Assembly: GCA_027491215.1 (NCBI GenBank)
Contig: JAIXWP010000133.1
Location: forward strand, 1 to 33,057
DNA length: 33,057 bases
Direction: 5' to 3'
From: Flavobacteriales bacterium
Lineage (GTDB): Bacteria; Bacteroidota; Bacteroidia; Flavobacteriales_D; Sanyastnellaceae
The notes beneath the pieces are model-generated. The model had not been told where the DNA came from and did no database searches. It worked only from the letters and a program-made list of their open reading frames with translations. Below, piece by piece: positions 16,245-24,575 of this stretch (positions are counted from its first letter, which is position 1; every line of letters starts with the position of its first letter). Position numbers and translations under genes: made by a program.

Positions 16245-17561
16245 TTAGTCAATACTTATTTTACAGCGACATTCGATGTCCTCAAAAGGGGTGCAGTCTT
16301 CGTAGAGATTCTTTGGATAGCCATTACTGTATTCAAACAAATCTCTTGAAGTATTGTAGTTGAATATTTCGTCTCCGATAGTAAGCATTCCTGCTGCTTT
16401 CGCCGAAGTGAAATCTGTTATCTCCACATCTTTTCCGTGAAGCGATCCGCCAGTGCGATAAGCGATGTTGATGTACTGTGGATTAATCCCAAGATGTGTT
16501 CCGCACAACAATACTTTGATAGGATCTTTGAGATTTTTTAGACAACAATAATCTCTCACACAGCTCTTGTTATCTGCAATCATTATAATCTCCGTATAGT
16601 CTGGATACATCAATGTTCCCTTCACTAAAGCTTCGATGTTGTTCTCAGGGTAATCACCTCCCATTCCATTGGTGCGAACGGTTTTTAGAAGACGTGTAAG
16701 CGATTTCAATTCGTTGGCCTCCTCGCCATAAATCCCCCCAGTCTTACCATATTTTTTCTTGGTACTTTGATCTCCATCATTGAAAAAGACAAAATATTTT
16801 ATTCCTGAAGAATCATAATTCTGAACATGCCAGTCCAGTGCTTGCGTGCCATATTGGTACATGCTGCCAGTCCAATCCATCACCAACAGCGAATTATTCC
16901 ATTCAGGGTGTTTATCAAAAACACGAATTACTGTGCTATCATTTACTCCGCCAATACTTCTTGCAAATCTCTTGATGCCTTGTTTTGAAGTTCTTTTTTC
17001 TGTTTTCAGTTTCCGTTCTTCTGGGGTCAACTTAACTACGGGTGTAACCGTTTTTGTAGAGGTTGAAGCGACTAGTTCTTTTTTCTCATAAATAATTTCA
17101 AAACCATGAAAGAGGCTTTGTGCTTGAGATTCAGAAGTACATTTGGTTTGAAGAAGTATGCCCCAAGAAATTTCTGTCGAGTTAAATCGAGGGTCAATAT
17201 TAAACAATGCCATCAATCGTTGTGCGAGCAGATCATAGTAGTCTGTGCGCCAGAGATCGCGATCAACGGGGTATTTACTGTAAATCAAATTAATTTCAAG
17301 AATCACGAGATTCGTGTCTTGTGCATTCCAGGCTGAAGCGTTTTTGATAATGGATCTAGCATAACCATTTTCAAGAAGTGTCGCCGTGTTTTCCGAATCA
17401 CGCTCGTAAACTTCAATCTCATTGAGATCAAATATTTCTTCGATTTCTTTTGAGAATCGTCGAGGTTCTGAAAGTAATTCGATGCTGAATTGTTGCTCTT
17501 GTGAAAATACCTGAGCGGCGCTGCAAATAAAGAAAAACAGTAGAAATAGCGCTCTCAGCAT
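16245..17561 (-). CDS. Secreted protein with C-terminal VWA-like domain
   Basis: Protein of 438 residues with a signal peptide (MLRALFLLFFFICSAAQVFS) and a probable periplasmic or surface location. The N-terminal half (about 20-180) has no recognised domain. The C-terminal half resembles a von Willebrand factor A domain: LLVMDWTGSM supplies a MIDAS-type metal site as DxTxS rather than the usual DxSxS (about residues 229-233). GGDYPENNIEAL near 302 supplies the downstream acidic segment, and IIMIADN a core strand. The ATG at 17561 was chosen over a GTG at 17588, which would overlap the upstream gene and precede the signal peptide. It starts 13 bp after the glycosyltransferase gene, so the two are likely co-transcribed. 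Specific function unknown. Confidence 0.7.
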   Translation of the reverse strand: MLRALFLLFFFICSAAQVFSQEQQFSIELLSEPRRFSKEIEEIFDLNEIEVYERDSENTATLLENGYARSIIKNASAWNAQDTNLVILEINLIYSKYPVDRDLWRTDYYDLLAQRLMALFNIDPRFNSTEISWGILLQTKCTSESQAQSLFHGFEIIYEKKELVASTSTKTVTPVVKLTPEERKLKTEKRTSKQGIKRFARSIGGVNDSTVIRVFDKHPEWNNSLLVMDWTGSMYQYGTQALDWHVQNYDSSGIKYFVFFNDGDQSTKKKYGKTGGIYGEEANELKSLTRLLKTVRTNGMGGDYPENNIEALVKGTLMYPDYTEIIMIADNKSCVRDYCCLKNLKDPIKVLLCGTHLGINPQYINIAYRTGGSLHGKDVEITDFTSAKAAGMLTIGDEIFNYNTSRDLFEYSNGYPKNLYEDCTPFEDIECRCKISID

Positions 17562-17574
17562 GAGGGAGTGAGTG

Positions 17575-19530
17575 TTAAGATTCACCACCTAATTTACGAA
17601 TGTTCTTGAGCACAATTCCAAGATCATTCGACAGTCGGTAGTCTTTCGCGTAAACGATATTGAGCTTCTGGATATTGTCATCTGTTCTCGATAATGCAGA
17701 CAGATGCGATAACGGATGCAATACGCTCGGCTTAAGACGTGGTAGTTTCATCGGAACAGAAGTGTTGTTTGCTGGTGCAAATCCAACCCAAGTTTTCTGT
17801 TGAATCAAAACTAAAAACCAATTTTTAATAAACGATAGGGGAGCTTTTTGTATAAAAAACAAAAAGGGTAGTGCGGGTGTCATGAGCAGGCTCAAACCGA
17901 TGTCAAACGAGCTTTTCACGCGTTGGTTGCTTGATTTGCTGATCGAGTTTACCTCGAGCATGTAGACGTCACCACTCGTGTCTATTGAGTTACTACCAAT
18001 GATGTAAAGCGTTTCAGGTGGTGCGATCTTAAACTCGATTTCGGAATTGCCGAAATTACTCATGGTGGAAATGATGGTGCTAGATGATAAGTCTTTCGCA
18101 CAAAATATCACACTATCCACATTGCGCACACGAACAATTTCCTCGAGCTGTGCAAGATGCCCTTGATATTGATTCCCCTCTTCTGGAGTGGCGCTGATAT
18201 AAATAACGTCTTCAACGGTGAAGAAGGTTTGTAGAATAATTCCCTTCACTCGTTCAATCTCATCTTTACTACCAACGATGGCAAAGCGACGGGTAACATT
18301 TTTTTTCCACGATACTTTTCCTTTCAATAGTAATTGAGAAAAAATACGTGTGAGGATAAATACAAAGGGTGCGGCGAGGGATGCGCTGAGTACAATAGCG
18401 CGCGAAAAGCGAAGCGATTCGGGTAAAAGGGAATAGGATAGCAAAATAAACAATGAGCCTAATATTGCCGCTTTAAATGGCCTTAAAGGGTTCACTGGCT
18501 TGTCATAGCCTCCCCCTAGCCATGAAGAAAAGATCCAAGTAATCGTAAATCCGATAAAAGCCGGAATGGTCAAATGACTCTCGATCGTTTTTTCTGTGAG
18601 CTCTGTGTAGATTTTTTGGGTAAACAGTAATGTGCCTAATAGCGCCGCTGCATCTACTAACGGCAATGCCAGTGCTTTAATGAATCTCGCTAAAATCGCT
18701 GCGGATGCGCGAAGCCAAATCGCTACTTGGATGAAGAAACTAAACAACTTTGCATTCGATTCGCTGAAGTGCTTCTTGGCGAAAATGACCATGGCGTTGT
18801 AAAAAACAAAGACATAGTTCAAGCTTCCTTTCTTGGTGCTTTCTCCTTTGTAATGAATGATACAGGTATCAGGATAGTAGTAGTTTTTCCAACCACCTTG
18901 AATAATTCGCCACGATAGATCAATATCTTCTCCATACATGAAGAATGCTTCATCCAAAAGCCCTACTTGATCTAAGGCTTTCTTGCGCATCATCATGAAT
19001 GCACCCGATAAAATTTCGATTTCATGGGTACTGTCGTTGTCTAAATTTCCGAGATGATAGCGATTGAATTTTTTTGATTTTGGTAAAAGACGCGATATTC
19101 CAAAGATCTTGTAGAATGAGGTTTCTGGAGTTGGTAAACCGCGTTTCGACTCGGGCAAAAATTTCCCTTTTCCGTCTACCATCTTCACTCCAAGTCCACC
19201 CGCATCGGGATGCTGATCCATGAAGTCTACAATCTTTACCAATGTGTCTTCTTCTATTACAGTATCTGGATTTAGCAACAATACATATTCTCCTTGTGCT
19301 ACGCGCATGGCTTGGTTGTTTGCTTTCGAAAACCCAGTATTGTCCTTGTTGGCAATCAATTTTACCCAAGGAAATTTTTCAGCAACCATCTCAATGGAGC
19401 CATCCACTGAGTTGTTGTCGACTACATACACTTCCACTGCCATCGTGCCTATCGCGCGTTGCACGCTTAGCAGACATTGTTCAAGAAAATACTGAACGTT
19501 ATAGTTGACGATGACGATGGTTAGTTTCAT
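17575..19530 (-). CDS. GT2 glycosyltransferase fused to degenerate polyprenyl phosphoglycosyltransferase region
   Basis: Protein of 651 residues in two parts. Residues 1-240 are a family 2 glycosyltransferase of the rhamnosyltransferase type: TIVIVNYN, VVDNNSVDGS near 37-45, LLNPDT at 85-90 and FMYGEDIDLSWRI around 197-209. Residues 260-400 hold several helices, and 415-530 a Rossmann-like domain starting RRFAIVGSKDE. Together these resemble the N-terminal part of WbaP/PglC-like sugar-phosphate transferases. The end keeps VKSSFDIGLSLL and YAKDYRLSNDLGIVLKNI, the two ends of a bacterial sugar transferase domain, but the catalytic DE and RPE-type segment between them is missing. It probably builds surface polysaccharide at the inner membrane. 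It lies 8 bp after recR. Confidence 0.8.
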   Translation of the reverse strand: MKLTIVIVNYNVQYFLEQCLLSVQRAIGTMAVEVYVVDNNSVDGSIEMVAEKFPWVKLIANKDNTGFSKANNQAMRVAQGEYVLLLNPDTVIEEDTLVKIVDFMDQHPDAGGLGVKMVDGKGKFLPESKRGLPTPETSFYKIFGISRLLPKSKKFNRYHLGNLDNDSTHEIEILSGAFMMMRKKALDQVGLLDEAFFMYGEDIDLSWRIIQGGWKNYYYPDTCIIHYKGESTKKGSLNYVFVFYNAMVIFAKKHFSESNAKLFSFFIQVAIWLRASAAILARFIKALALPLVDAAALLGTLLFTQKIYTELTEKTIESHLTIPAFIGFTITWIFSSWLGGGYDKPVNPLRPFKAAILGSLFILLSYSLLPESLRFSRAIVLSASLAAPFVFILTRIFSQLLLKGKVSWKKNVTRRFAIVGSKDEIERVKGIILQTFFTVEDVIYISATPEEGNQYQGHLAQLEEIVRVRNVDSVIFCAKDLSSSTIISTMSNFGNSEIEFKIAPPETLYIIGSNSIDTSGDVYMLEVNSISKSSNQRVKSSFDIGLSLLMTPALPFLFFIQKAPLSFIKNWFLVLIQQKTWVGFAPANNTSVPMKLPRLKPSVLHPLSHLSALSRTDDNIQKLNIVYAKDYRLSNDLGIVLKNIRKLGGES

Positions 19531-19538
19531 TCTCGTAA

Positions 19539-20156
19539 TTATCGTTTTAATGAAACTTCGTAAGGAGTTCTTAGGAGAATACTTCTGCCCAAGGTTACTT
19601 CATCAGTGTATTCTAATTCACCTCCTACCGCTACTCCTCGCGCGATAGTTGAAACTTTAATATTGAAAGCGCTCAATTTTCGATACAAGTAGAAACATGT
19701 CGTTTCTCCTTCCATCGTTGCGCTCAGTGCAAGAATTACTTCTTTCACAGCGCCAGATTCCGCGCGTTTTATCAATGAGTCGATTTGCAAATCAGTAGGG
19801 CCAATTCCGTCCATAGGAGAAATAATGCCGCCTAATACGTGATATCTTCCATTGTATTGCTCAGTGGCTTCAATTGCCATGACATCTCTGATATCACTCA
19901 CCACGCAAAGCACCTGTTCCTCGCGATTCTTGTTCTTGCAAATCGAACATTCATCTTGATCGGAAAGGTTGTGGCATGTCTTGCAGTACTGAATCTGCTC
20001 GCGCATATCCACCAATGCATCCGCAAAGCGACGAATCTCTTCGGGCTTGCGTTTCAATAGATCTAACACCAATCGCAATGCTGTCTTTTTACCAATTCCT
20101 GGTAAGCTCGACATCTGATCGACGGCGTTTTCAATAAGTTTTGACGGAATATTCAC
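19539..20156 (-). CDS. recR: Recombination mediator RecR
   Basis: Protein of 205 residues that works with RecO and RecF to load RecA at gapped DNA. The N-terminal helix-hairpin-helix (SSLPGIGKKTALRLVLDLL), the four-cysteine zinc finger YCKTCHNLSDQDECSICKN and a Toprim domain (CVVSDIRDVMAIE, then HVLGGIISPMDGIGP) are all present in order. Length is normal. Start is a GTG. The residues following it, NIPSKLIENAVDQ, match the family N-terminus, so it is not a later Met. A promoter-like element sits only 4 bp upstream, suggesting a leaderless message. The glycosyltransferase gene follows after 8 bp. Confidence 0.95.
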   Translation of the reverse strand: MNIPSKLIENAVDQMSSLPGIGKKTALRLVLDLLKRKPEEIRRFADALVDMREQIQYCKTCHNLSDQDECSICKNKNREEQVLCVVSDIRDVMAIEATEQYNGRYHVLGGIISPMDGIGPTDLQIDSLIKRAESGAVKEVILALSATMEGETTCFYLYRKLSAFNIKVSTIARGVAVGGELEYTDEVTLGRSILLRTPYEVSLKR

Positions 20157-20160
20157 GGTG

Positions 20161-20168
20161 TAAATATA
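20161..20168 (-). promoter_or_regulatory. Candidate -7 element of recR
   Basis: TATATTTA on the minus strand matches seven of eight positions of TAnnTTTG and ends 4 bp before the GTG start of recR. If used, the transcript would begin at or next to the start codon. Confidence 0.35.
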
Positions 20169-20185
20169 AGGATGACGAGGCAGGT

Positions 20186-20193
20186 TATATTTG
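20186..20193 (+). promoter_or_regulatory. -7 promoter element of the sodium:solute symporter gene
   Basis: TATATTTG, a perfect match to TAnnTTTG, ends 7 bp before the ATG at 20201. Transcription should begin within a few bases of the start codon, so the message is probably leaderless or nearly so. Confidence 0.5.
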
Positions 20194-20200
20194 TCCCACT

Positions 20201-21646
20201 ATGGAAGGTGCTATCTTATTTCTACTACTCATCTATTTTGCCGTTCTCCTAGGTGTATCCTACTACACTAGCCGAAAGGCCGATAACCAAACTTTTTTCG
20301 CAGCCAATAAATCTGCGCCTTGGTATCTCGTGGCTTTCGGCATGGTTGGAACATCGCTCTCAGGCGTCACGTTCATAAGTGTGCCAGGAACCGTCAACAC
20401 CGCTGGATTCACTTATTTTCAGGTGGTATTGGGATATTTTCTCGGCTATTTCGCTGTTGCGTTTATCCTCCTTCCGCTGTACTATCGATTGCAGCTAACT
20501 TCCATCTACACTTATCTGCAGGGTAGACTTGGAATGCAATCTTATAAAACCGGTGCATTTTTCTTTATCATTTCTCGAACACTTGGTGCTACACTGAGAT
20601 TATTCTTGGTTATCAATGTGCTTCAACTCTATGTGATGGAAGCATTACACGTTCCATTCTGGGCGACATCACTGCTTATCCTCATCATGATTTTGTTGTA
20701 CACATATAAAGGCGGGGTAAAGACTATAGTGTGGACGGATACGCTACAAACATTTTTCATGCTACTGGCGCTTGTAGTCTGTGTAGTTTTCATACTCGGA
20801 GATTTGAATCTAGGAGTAGGGGAGGCGCTCGCTCAAATGACTGACTTGGGCTACACCAATATTTTCAACGGTGATCCAAATGACAAACGATTTTTTCTAA
20901 AACAAATCATTGGCGGTGCCTTCATCACTATTACGATGACTGGTCTCGATCAAGAAATGATGCAGAAGAATATTAGCGTGAAAAATCTCGGTGATTCGCA
21001 GAAAAATATGATGTCATTCAGTGTGGTGATGGTCATTGTAAACTTCCTTTTTCTGTTGCTCGGTGGTTTGCTGTACCTCTACGCGCAAGCGCATGTGCCG
21101 GATTTGAAAGGCGATGAATTATTCCCTCGAATTGCTTTGGATTATCTGCCTACTGGCATTGGATTGATATTTATTATAGGATTGATATCTGCGCTGTTTC
21201 CCTCGGCTGACGGCGCCATTACAGCGCTCACATCTTCTTTCTGCATTGATATTTTAGGAATGCAACGAGATCAGAAAAGCACAGAAGAACAAAAAATGCG
21301 TCTGCGAAAAAATGTACACTTGGCTTTCGCTGGTGTCTTTTTGCTCTTCGTTTTTTACTTCAAATGGTTGGATGATAAAAGCATCATCAATGTGCTGCTA
21401 GATATTGCAGGATACACCTATGGACCGTTACTCGGACTCTTCGCTTTCGGTATTCTAACCAAGCGATCGGTGGTGGATAAACTAACTCCTGTGATTTGTG
21501 TGATTGCCCCATTGATCACTATCGGGCTCAGTTATATTCCTGCTGAAAAAATGGGAGGATATAAATTCGGATTGGAATTGCTCATCATCAATGGAGCTCT
21601 GACATTCTTAGGTCTCTATATTTTTTCTAAGAAAAAATTGGACTAG
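20201..21646 (+). CDS. Sodium:solute symporter (SSS family)
   Basis: Membrane transporter of 481 residues with about 13 helices. It should use the sodium gradient to take up an organic solute. Family features are the first helix ILFLLLIYFAVLLGVSYYTSRKADNQTFF, the stretch SAPWYLVAFGMVGTSLSGVTFISVPG, and ITMTGLDQEMMQKNISVKN in the middle with PSADGAITALTSSFCID later. I chose the ATG at 20201 because it begins the first helix. The frame is open to 20141, but those 20 residues are polar and overlap recR. The substrate cannot be told from sequence. Its end shares the four bases CTAG with the convergent Gre-like gene. Confidence 0.9.
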   Translation: MEGAILFLLLIYFAVLLGVSYYTSRKADNQTFFAANKSAPWYLVAFGMVGTSLSGVTFISVPGTVNTAGFTYFQVVLGYFLGYFAVAFILLPLYYRLQLTSIYTYLQGRLGMQSYKTGAFFFIISRTLGATLRLFLVINVLQLYVMEALHVPFWATSLLILIMILLYTYKGGVKTIVWTDTLQTFFMLLALVVCVVFILGDLNLGVGEALAQMTDLGYTNIFNGDPNDKRFFLKQIIGGAFITITMTGLDQEMMQKNISVKNLGDSQKNMMSFSVVMVIVNFLFLLLGGLLYLYAQAHVPDLKGDELFPRIALDYLPTGIGLIFIIGLISALFPSADGAITALTSSFCIDILGMQRDQKSTEEQKMRLRKNVHLAFAGVFLLFVFYFKWLDDKSIINVLLDIAGYTYGPLLGLFAFGILTKRSVVDKLTPVICVIAPLITIGLSYIPAEKMGGYKFGLELLIINGALTFLGLYIFSKKKLD

Positions 21647-22089
21647 TCTATTTCAAGAATCGTGTAACTTGTTTGTTGAAAGGTAACCACTTCTTTTTCT
21701 TTTTTACCTAAAAAAGCCTTTCCGATAGGCGATTGTGGAGAAATGACAAAAACAGTTTGATCCTTCCACTGTACTTTTCCGATTGCTGTAGAAATAAAAA
21801 ATATACCTCTATCGGTAGTGACTAAACTACCCGAATGAACGTTCGGTTGTGGGGTCACGTTTTTCAATCCAACAAGTTGTTGCATCTGATTGCGCCACTC
21901 TCCAAGTTGCTTCATGAGTTGTTCCTGCTCTAGATGCATCATGGCTCTTCCTGTCTCATGCTTATCACCTGAAGTGCTTTTGGATTCACTTTCTGCTCCC
22001 TCTCTTAATTCTTGCAATGCGCGCTCAATTTGCGAAGTTTTCTCTTCGATGATGCCAATGCAATGGTCGAGTAATTCTCTTTTATTCAT
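21643..22089 (-). CDS. GreA/GreB-like transcription elongation factor family protein
   Basis: Protein of 148 residues with the Gre layout: an N-terminal helical coiled coil (about residues 1-75) containing EGAESESKSTSGDKHETGRAM, and a C-terminal FKBP-like domain ending ISPQSPIGKAFLGKKEKEVV. Canonical Gre factors reactivate backtracked RNA polymerase through acidic residues at the coiled-coil tip. Here the region is acidic but differs from the usual DLSENAEY, so cleavage activity is uncertain. Relatives in Bacteroidota are often mislabelled 3-oxoacyl-ACP synthase, which the sequence does not support. A terminator separates it from the upstream pdhC gene, and its stop codon overlaps that of the convergent symporter. 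Confidence 0.75.
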   Translation of the reverse strand: MNKRELLDHCIGIIEEKTSQIERALQELREGAESESKSTSGDKHETGRAMMHLEQEQLMKQLGEWRNQMQQLVGLKNVTPQPNVHSGSLVTTDRGIFFISTAIGKVQWKDQTVFVISPQSPIGKAFLGKKEKEVVTFQQTSYTILEID

Positions 22090-22101
22090 TTTGAAAAAAT
22101 G

Positions 22102-22130
22102 AAAAGGGCCTTCCTGAGGAAAGCCCTTTT
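22102..22130 (-). terminator. Terminator after pdhC
   Basis: Stem AAAAGGGC at 22102-22109 with GCCCTTTT at 22123-22130, extended inward by TTCC/GGAA after one mismatch, followed on the minus strand by CATTTTTT. It lies 21 bp beyond the pdhC stop and just ahead of the Gre-like gene. Confidence 0.8.
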
Positions 22131-22150
22131 ATATTTTACAAGTAAAGCGC

Positions 22151-23392
22151 TTATGCAAGCATCATTACTGGGTTCTCTAAATAAGACTTCAAAGTCTGTA
22201 GGAAAGCCGCTCCAGAAGCGCCATCCACTACACGGTGATCACAGCTCAATGTTACTTTCATAACATTACCTGGAACCACTGCACCTTTCTTTACAACAGG
22301 TACTTGCTTGATTGCACCTACTGCAAGAATACATGCATCTGGCGGGTTGATGATAGCGGTAAATTCGTCGATACCGAACATTCCAAGATTAGAAATGGTG
22401 AATGTATTTCCCTCCCAATCGGATGGTTGGAGTTTCTTCGATTTTGCTTTTTCAGCGAATGATTTCACCTCAGCACCGATTTGCGCAAAGCCTTTTGAAT
22501 CGGCAAAACGAACCACTGGTACAAGAAGACCTTCTTCAACTGCGACAGCTACTCCTATATGCACGTGCTCGTTGTAACGAATAGTATCTCCTCTCCAAGA
22601 AGAATTGATTTTTGGGTGTTTGCGAAGTGCAAGAGCACAAGCTTTCACCACCATATCATTGAACGAAATTTTAACATCACCTGACGCATTAACAGAAGTT
22701 CTTGCAGCCATTGCACCGTCCATATCAATCTCCATCGTGAGATAGAAGTGTGGCGCTGAGAATTTACTTTCTGCTAGACGACGAGCGATTGTTTTTCTCA
22801 TTTGAGAAACGCTCTCTTCTGTATAGCTTTCTACTCCAGATGTCACATTATAAGTGCGACCAGCGCTAGCTGCAGCTGGAGTGAATGATTCGATATCTCT
22901 ACGAACGATACGTCCGCCATCGCCGCTTCCAGCTACTTGATAAATATCGATGCCTTTGTCTTCTGCGATTTTCTTTGCAAGCGGAGAAGCTTTCACACGA
23001 CCATTAGAAGATGGTGCTGGAACTGTTACAGGCGCTGCCACTGCCACGGGTGCTGGAGCCGGAGCCGGCGCTGCTACAGGTGTTGGTTCTGCCTTAGCCG
23101 CTGGAGCTGCTGCAGGCGCAGGCGCGCCGCTCAGCAATGCAGAGATATCTTCACCTTCTTTTCCAAGAATAGCTAGCAACGAATCAACGGGAGCTGATTT
23201 TCCTTTTTCTACACCAATGTGCAAAAGGACACCATCTTCAAAAGATTCGAACTCCATTGTAGCCTTATCGGTTTCGATTTCAGCTAGCAATTCGCCAGAC
23301 TTTACTTTATCTCCAACTTTCTTATGCCATACTGCAACTGTACCATCTGTCATGGTATCACTTAGTTTCGGCATGCGAATAATTTCCGCCAT
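22151..23392 (-). CDS. pdhC: Pyruvate dehydrogenase E2, dihydrolipoamide acetyltransferase
   Basis: Core subunit of the pyruvate dehydrogenase complex, passing the acetyl group to CoA. At 413 residues it has one lipoyl domain (about 1-78, lipoylated Lys43 in ETDKATME), an Ala/Pro-rich flexible linker (about 90-130), a peripheral subunit-binding domain (VKASPLAKKIAEDKGID to GRIVRRDIESF, about 133-170) and the catalytic domain ending with DHRVVDG (His386, Asp390). It lies 37 bp after pdhA on the same strand and is followed by a terminator. E1-beta and E3 are not in the window, an arrangement common in this phylum. Confidence 0.95.
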   Translation of the reverse strand: MAEIIRMPKLSDTMTDGTVAVWHKKVGDKVKSGELLAEIETDKATMEFESFEDGVLLHIGVEKGKSAPVDSLLAILGKEGEDISALLSGAPAPAAAPAAKAEPTPVAAPAPAPAPVAVAAPVTVPAPSSNGRVKASPLAKKIAEDKGIDIYQVAGSGDGGRIVRRDIESFTPAAASAGRTYNVTSGVESYTEESVSQMRKTIARRLAESKFSAPHFYLTMEIDMDGAMAARTSVNASGDVKISFNDMVVKACALALRKHPKINSSWRGDTIRYNEHVHIGVAVAVEEGLLVPVVRFADSKGFAQIGAEVKSFAEKAKSKKLQPSDWEGNTFTISNLGMFGIDEFTAIINPPDACILAVGAIKQVPVVKKGAVVPGNVMKVTLSCDHRVVDGASGAAFLQTLKSYLENPVMMLA

Positions 23393-23429
23393 AGTATCTT
23401 TTTTCTTAAAACGATTTATGAATGTCTAA

Positions 23430-24479
23430 TTAGTCCTTCACGTATGGATAGTCATCGTGAGAGTAAACGTCTTTGTAGAGCTCATCAGCTTCTGGAAGAG
23501 GTGACTCTTCAGCAAACTTCACAGACTCTTCAACAATACGCTTGATGTCAGCTTCAACTGCTTCGATTTCTGCTTCAGTCATCCACTTATTTTCGCGAAT
23601 CATGCGCAATACGTGCTCGATAGGGTCTTGCGCTTGGTATTCGGCTACCTCTTCTTTGGTGCGATACTTCTGAGGGTCAGACATCGAGTGTCCTTTGTAT
23701 CGATATGTTTGAATATCTAACAAGGTTGGACCTTCACCTGCTCTTGCTCTTGCTGCAGCTCTTTCAATTGCTTCGCAAACTGCCTCAGGTCTCATACCAT
23801 CGACAGTTTCACTTGGCATTTCAAATGAAAGTCCAAGCTTGCTCAAATCAGTAACGTTTGAAGTACGTTCAATAGAAGTACCCATTGCGTACTGGTTATT
23901 TTCAATGATGAAAATGACTGGAATTTTCCATGTCATTGCCATGTTGAATGTTTCGAATAATGCACCCTGACGCGCAGCACCATCTCCGAAGAAAGTTAGT
24001 GTTACACAGTCATTGCCTTTGTATTTATCTGCGAATGCAATACCAGCACCCATTGGAATTTGTGCTCCTACGATACCGTGTCCACCAAAAAGGTTATTCT
24101 CTTTGTCGAACATGTGCATCGATCCACCTTTTCCTTTTGATGTACCAGTCGCTTTGCCATACAATTCAGCCATTACTAGCTTTGGGTCTGTACCCATCAC
24201 CAATGGATGTGCGTGGTCGCGATATGCTGTGATTACTTTATCATCTTTGCGGATAGCAGCCATCATTCCTGAAAGAATGGCTTCCTGTCCGATATACAAG
24301 TGGCAAAAGCCACCAAATTTCTGTTGGATATAGAGCTGACCGCATTTCTCTTCAAACTTGCGCATCAACAACATCTCACGGTGCCACTTGATATAAGTCT
24401 CCTTGGTAAACTTACTCGCACCCTTCGAAGTACTAGCCTTCGCTTCCGTTTTTTTCTTTCCGGCGATTTCTGTAGCCAT
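23430..24479 (-). CDS. pdhA: Pyruvate dehydrogenase E1 component, alpha subunit
   Basis: Thiamine-diphosphate-dependent subunit of 349 residues that, with E1-beta, decarboxylates pyruvate. After a basic, low-complexity N-terminus of about 24 residues come EMLLMRKFEEKCGQLY, HLYIGQEA, the thiamine motif starting GDGAARQG at 165-172 and closing with ENNQYAMGTS, and the regulatory-loop region YRYKGHSMSDPQKYR. All are normal for the family. A perfect -7 element lies 20 bp upstream. It is first in an operon with pdhC; the partner pdhB gene must be elsewhere. Confidence 0.95.
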   Translation of the reverse strand: MATEIAGKKKTEAKASTSKGASKFTKETYIKWHREMLLMRKFEEKCGQLYIQQKFGGFCHLYIGQEAILSGMMAAIRKDDKVITAYRDHAHPLVMGTDPKLVMAELYGKATGTSKGKGGSMHMFDKENNLFGGHGIVGAQIPMGAGIAFADKYKGNDCVTLTFFGDGAARQGALFETFNMAMTWKIPVIFIIENNQYAMGTSIERTSNVTDLSKLGLSFEMPSETVDGMRPEAVCEAIERAAARARAGEGPTLLDIQTYRYKGHSMSDPQKYRTKEEVAEYQAQDPIEHVLRMIRENKWMTEAEIEAVEADIKRIVEESVKFAEESPLPEADELYKDVYSHDDYPYVKD

Positions 24480-24499
24480 TCTATTTGTTTGTATGGTGA

Positions 24500-24507
24500 C
24501 AAATATA
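24500..24507 (-). promoter_or_regulatory. -7 promoter element of pdhA
   Basis: TATATTTG on the minus strand, a perfect TAnnTTTG match, 20 bp before the ATG at 24479. No convincing -33 element is visible. Confidence 0.55.
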
Positions 24508-24543
24508 AGACAAGAGCGGTTTAACTCTGCCTTTTCTTGAATG

Positions 24544-24564
24544 TTAGTGTAATTTATACACTAA
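24544..24564. repeat. Perfect inverted repeat between pheS and pdhA
   Basis: TTAGTGTA at 24544-24551 and TACACTAA at 24557-24564 with a 5-nt spacer. It starts 11 bp beyond the pheS stop but has no T-run on either strand, so it is a weak terminator candidate. It also lies about 37 bp upstream of the pdhA -7 element, where an operator for the pdh genes could sit. Confidence 0.4.
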
Positions 24565-24575
24565 GTCTTGTTTTC

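Noticed and set aside
22937-23429. Plus-strand open frames rich in Ala/Gly and Arg/Cys opposite pdhC
   Set aside because: They are antisense shadows of the Ala/Pro-rich linker and lipoyl domain of pdhC, with low-complexity translations and no recognisable motif.
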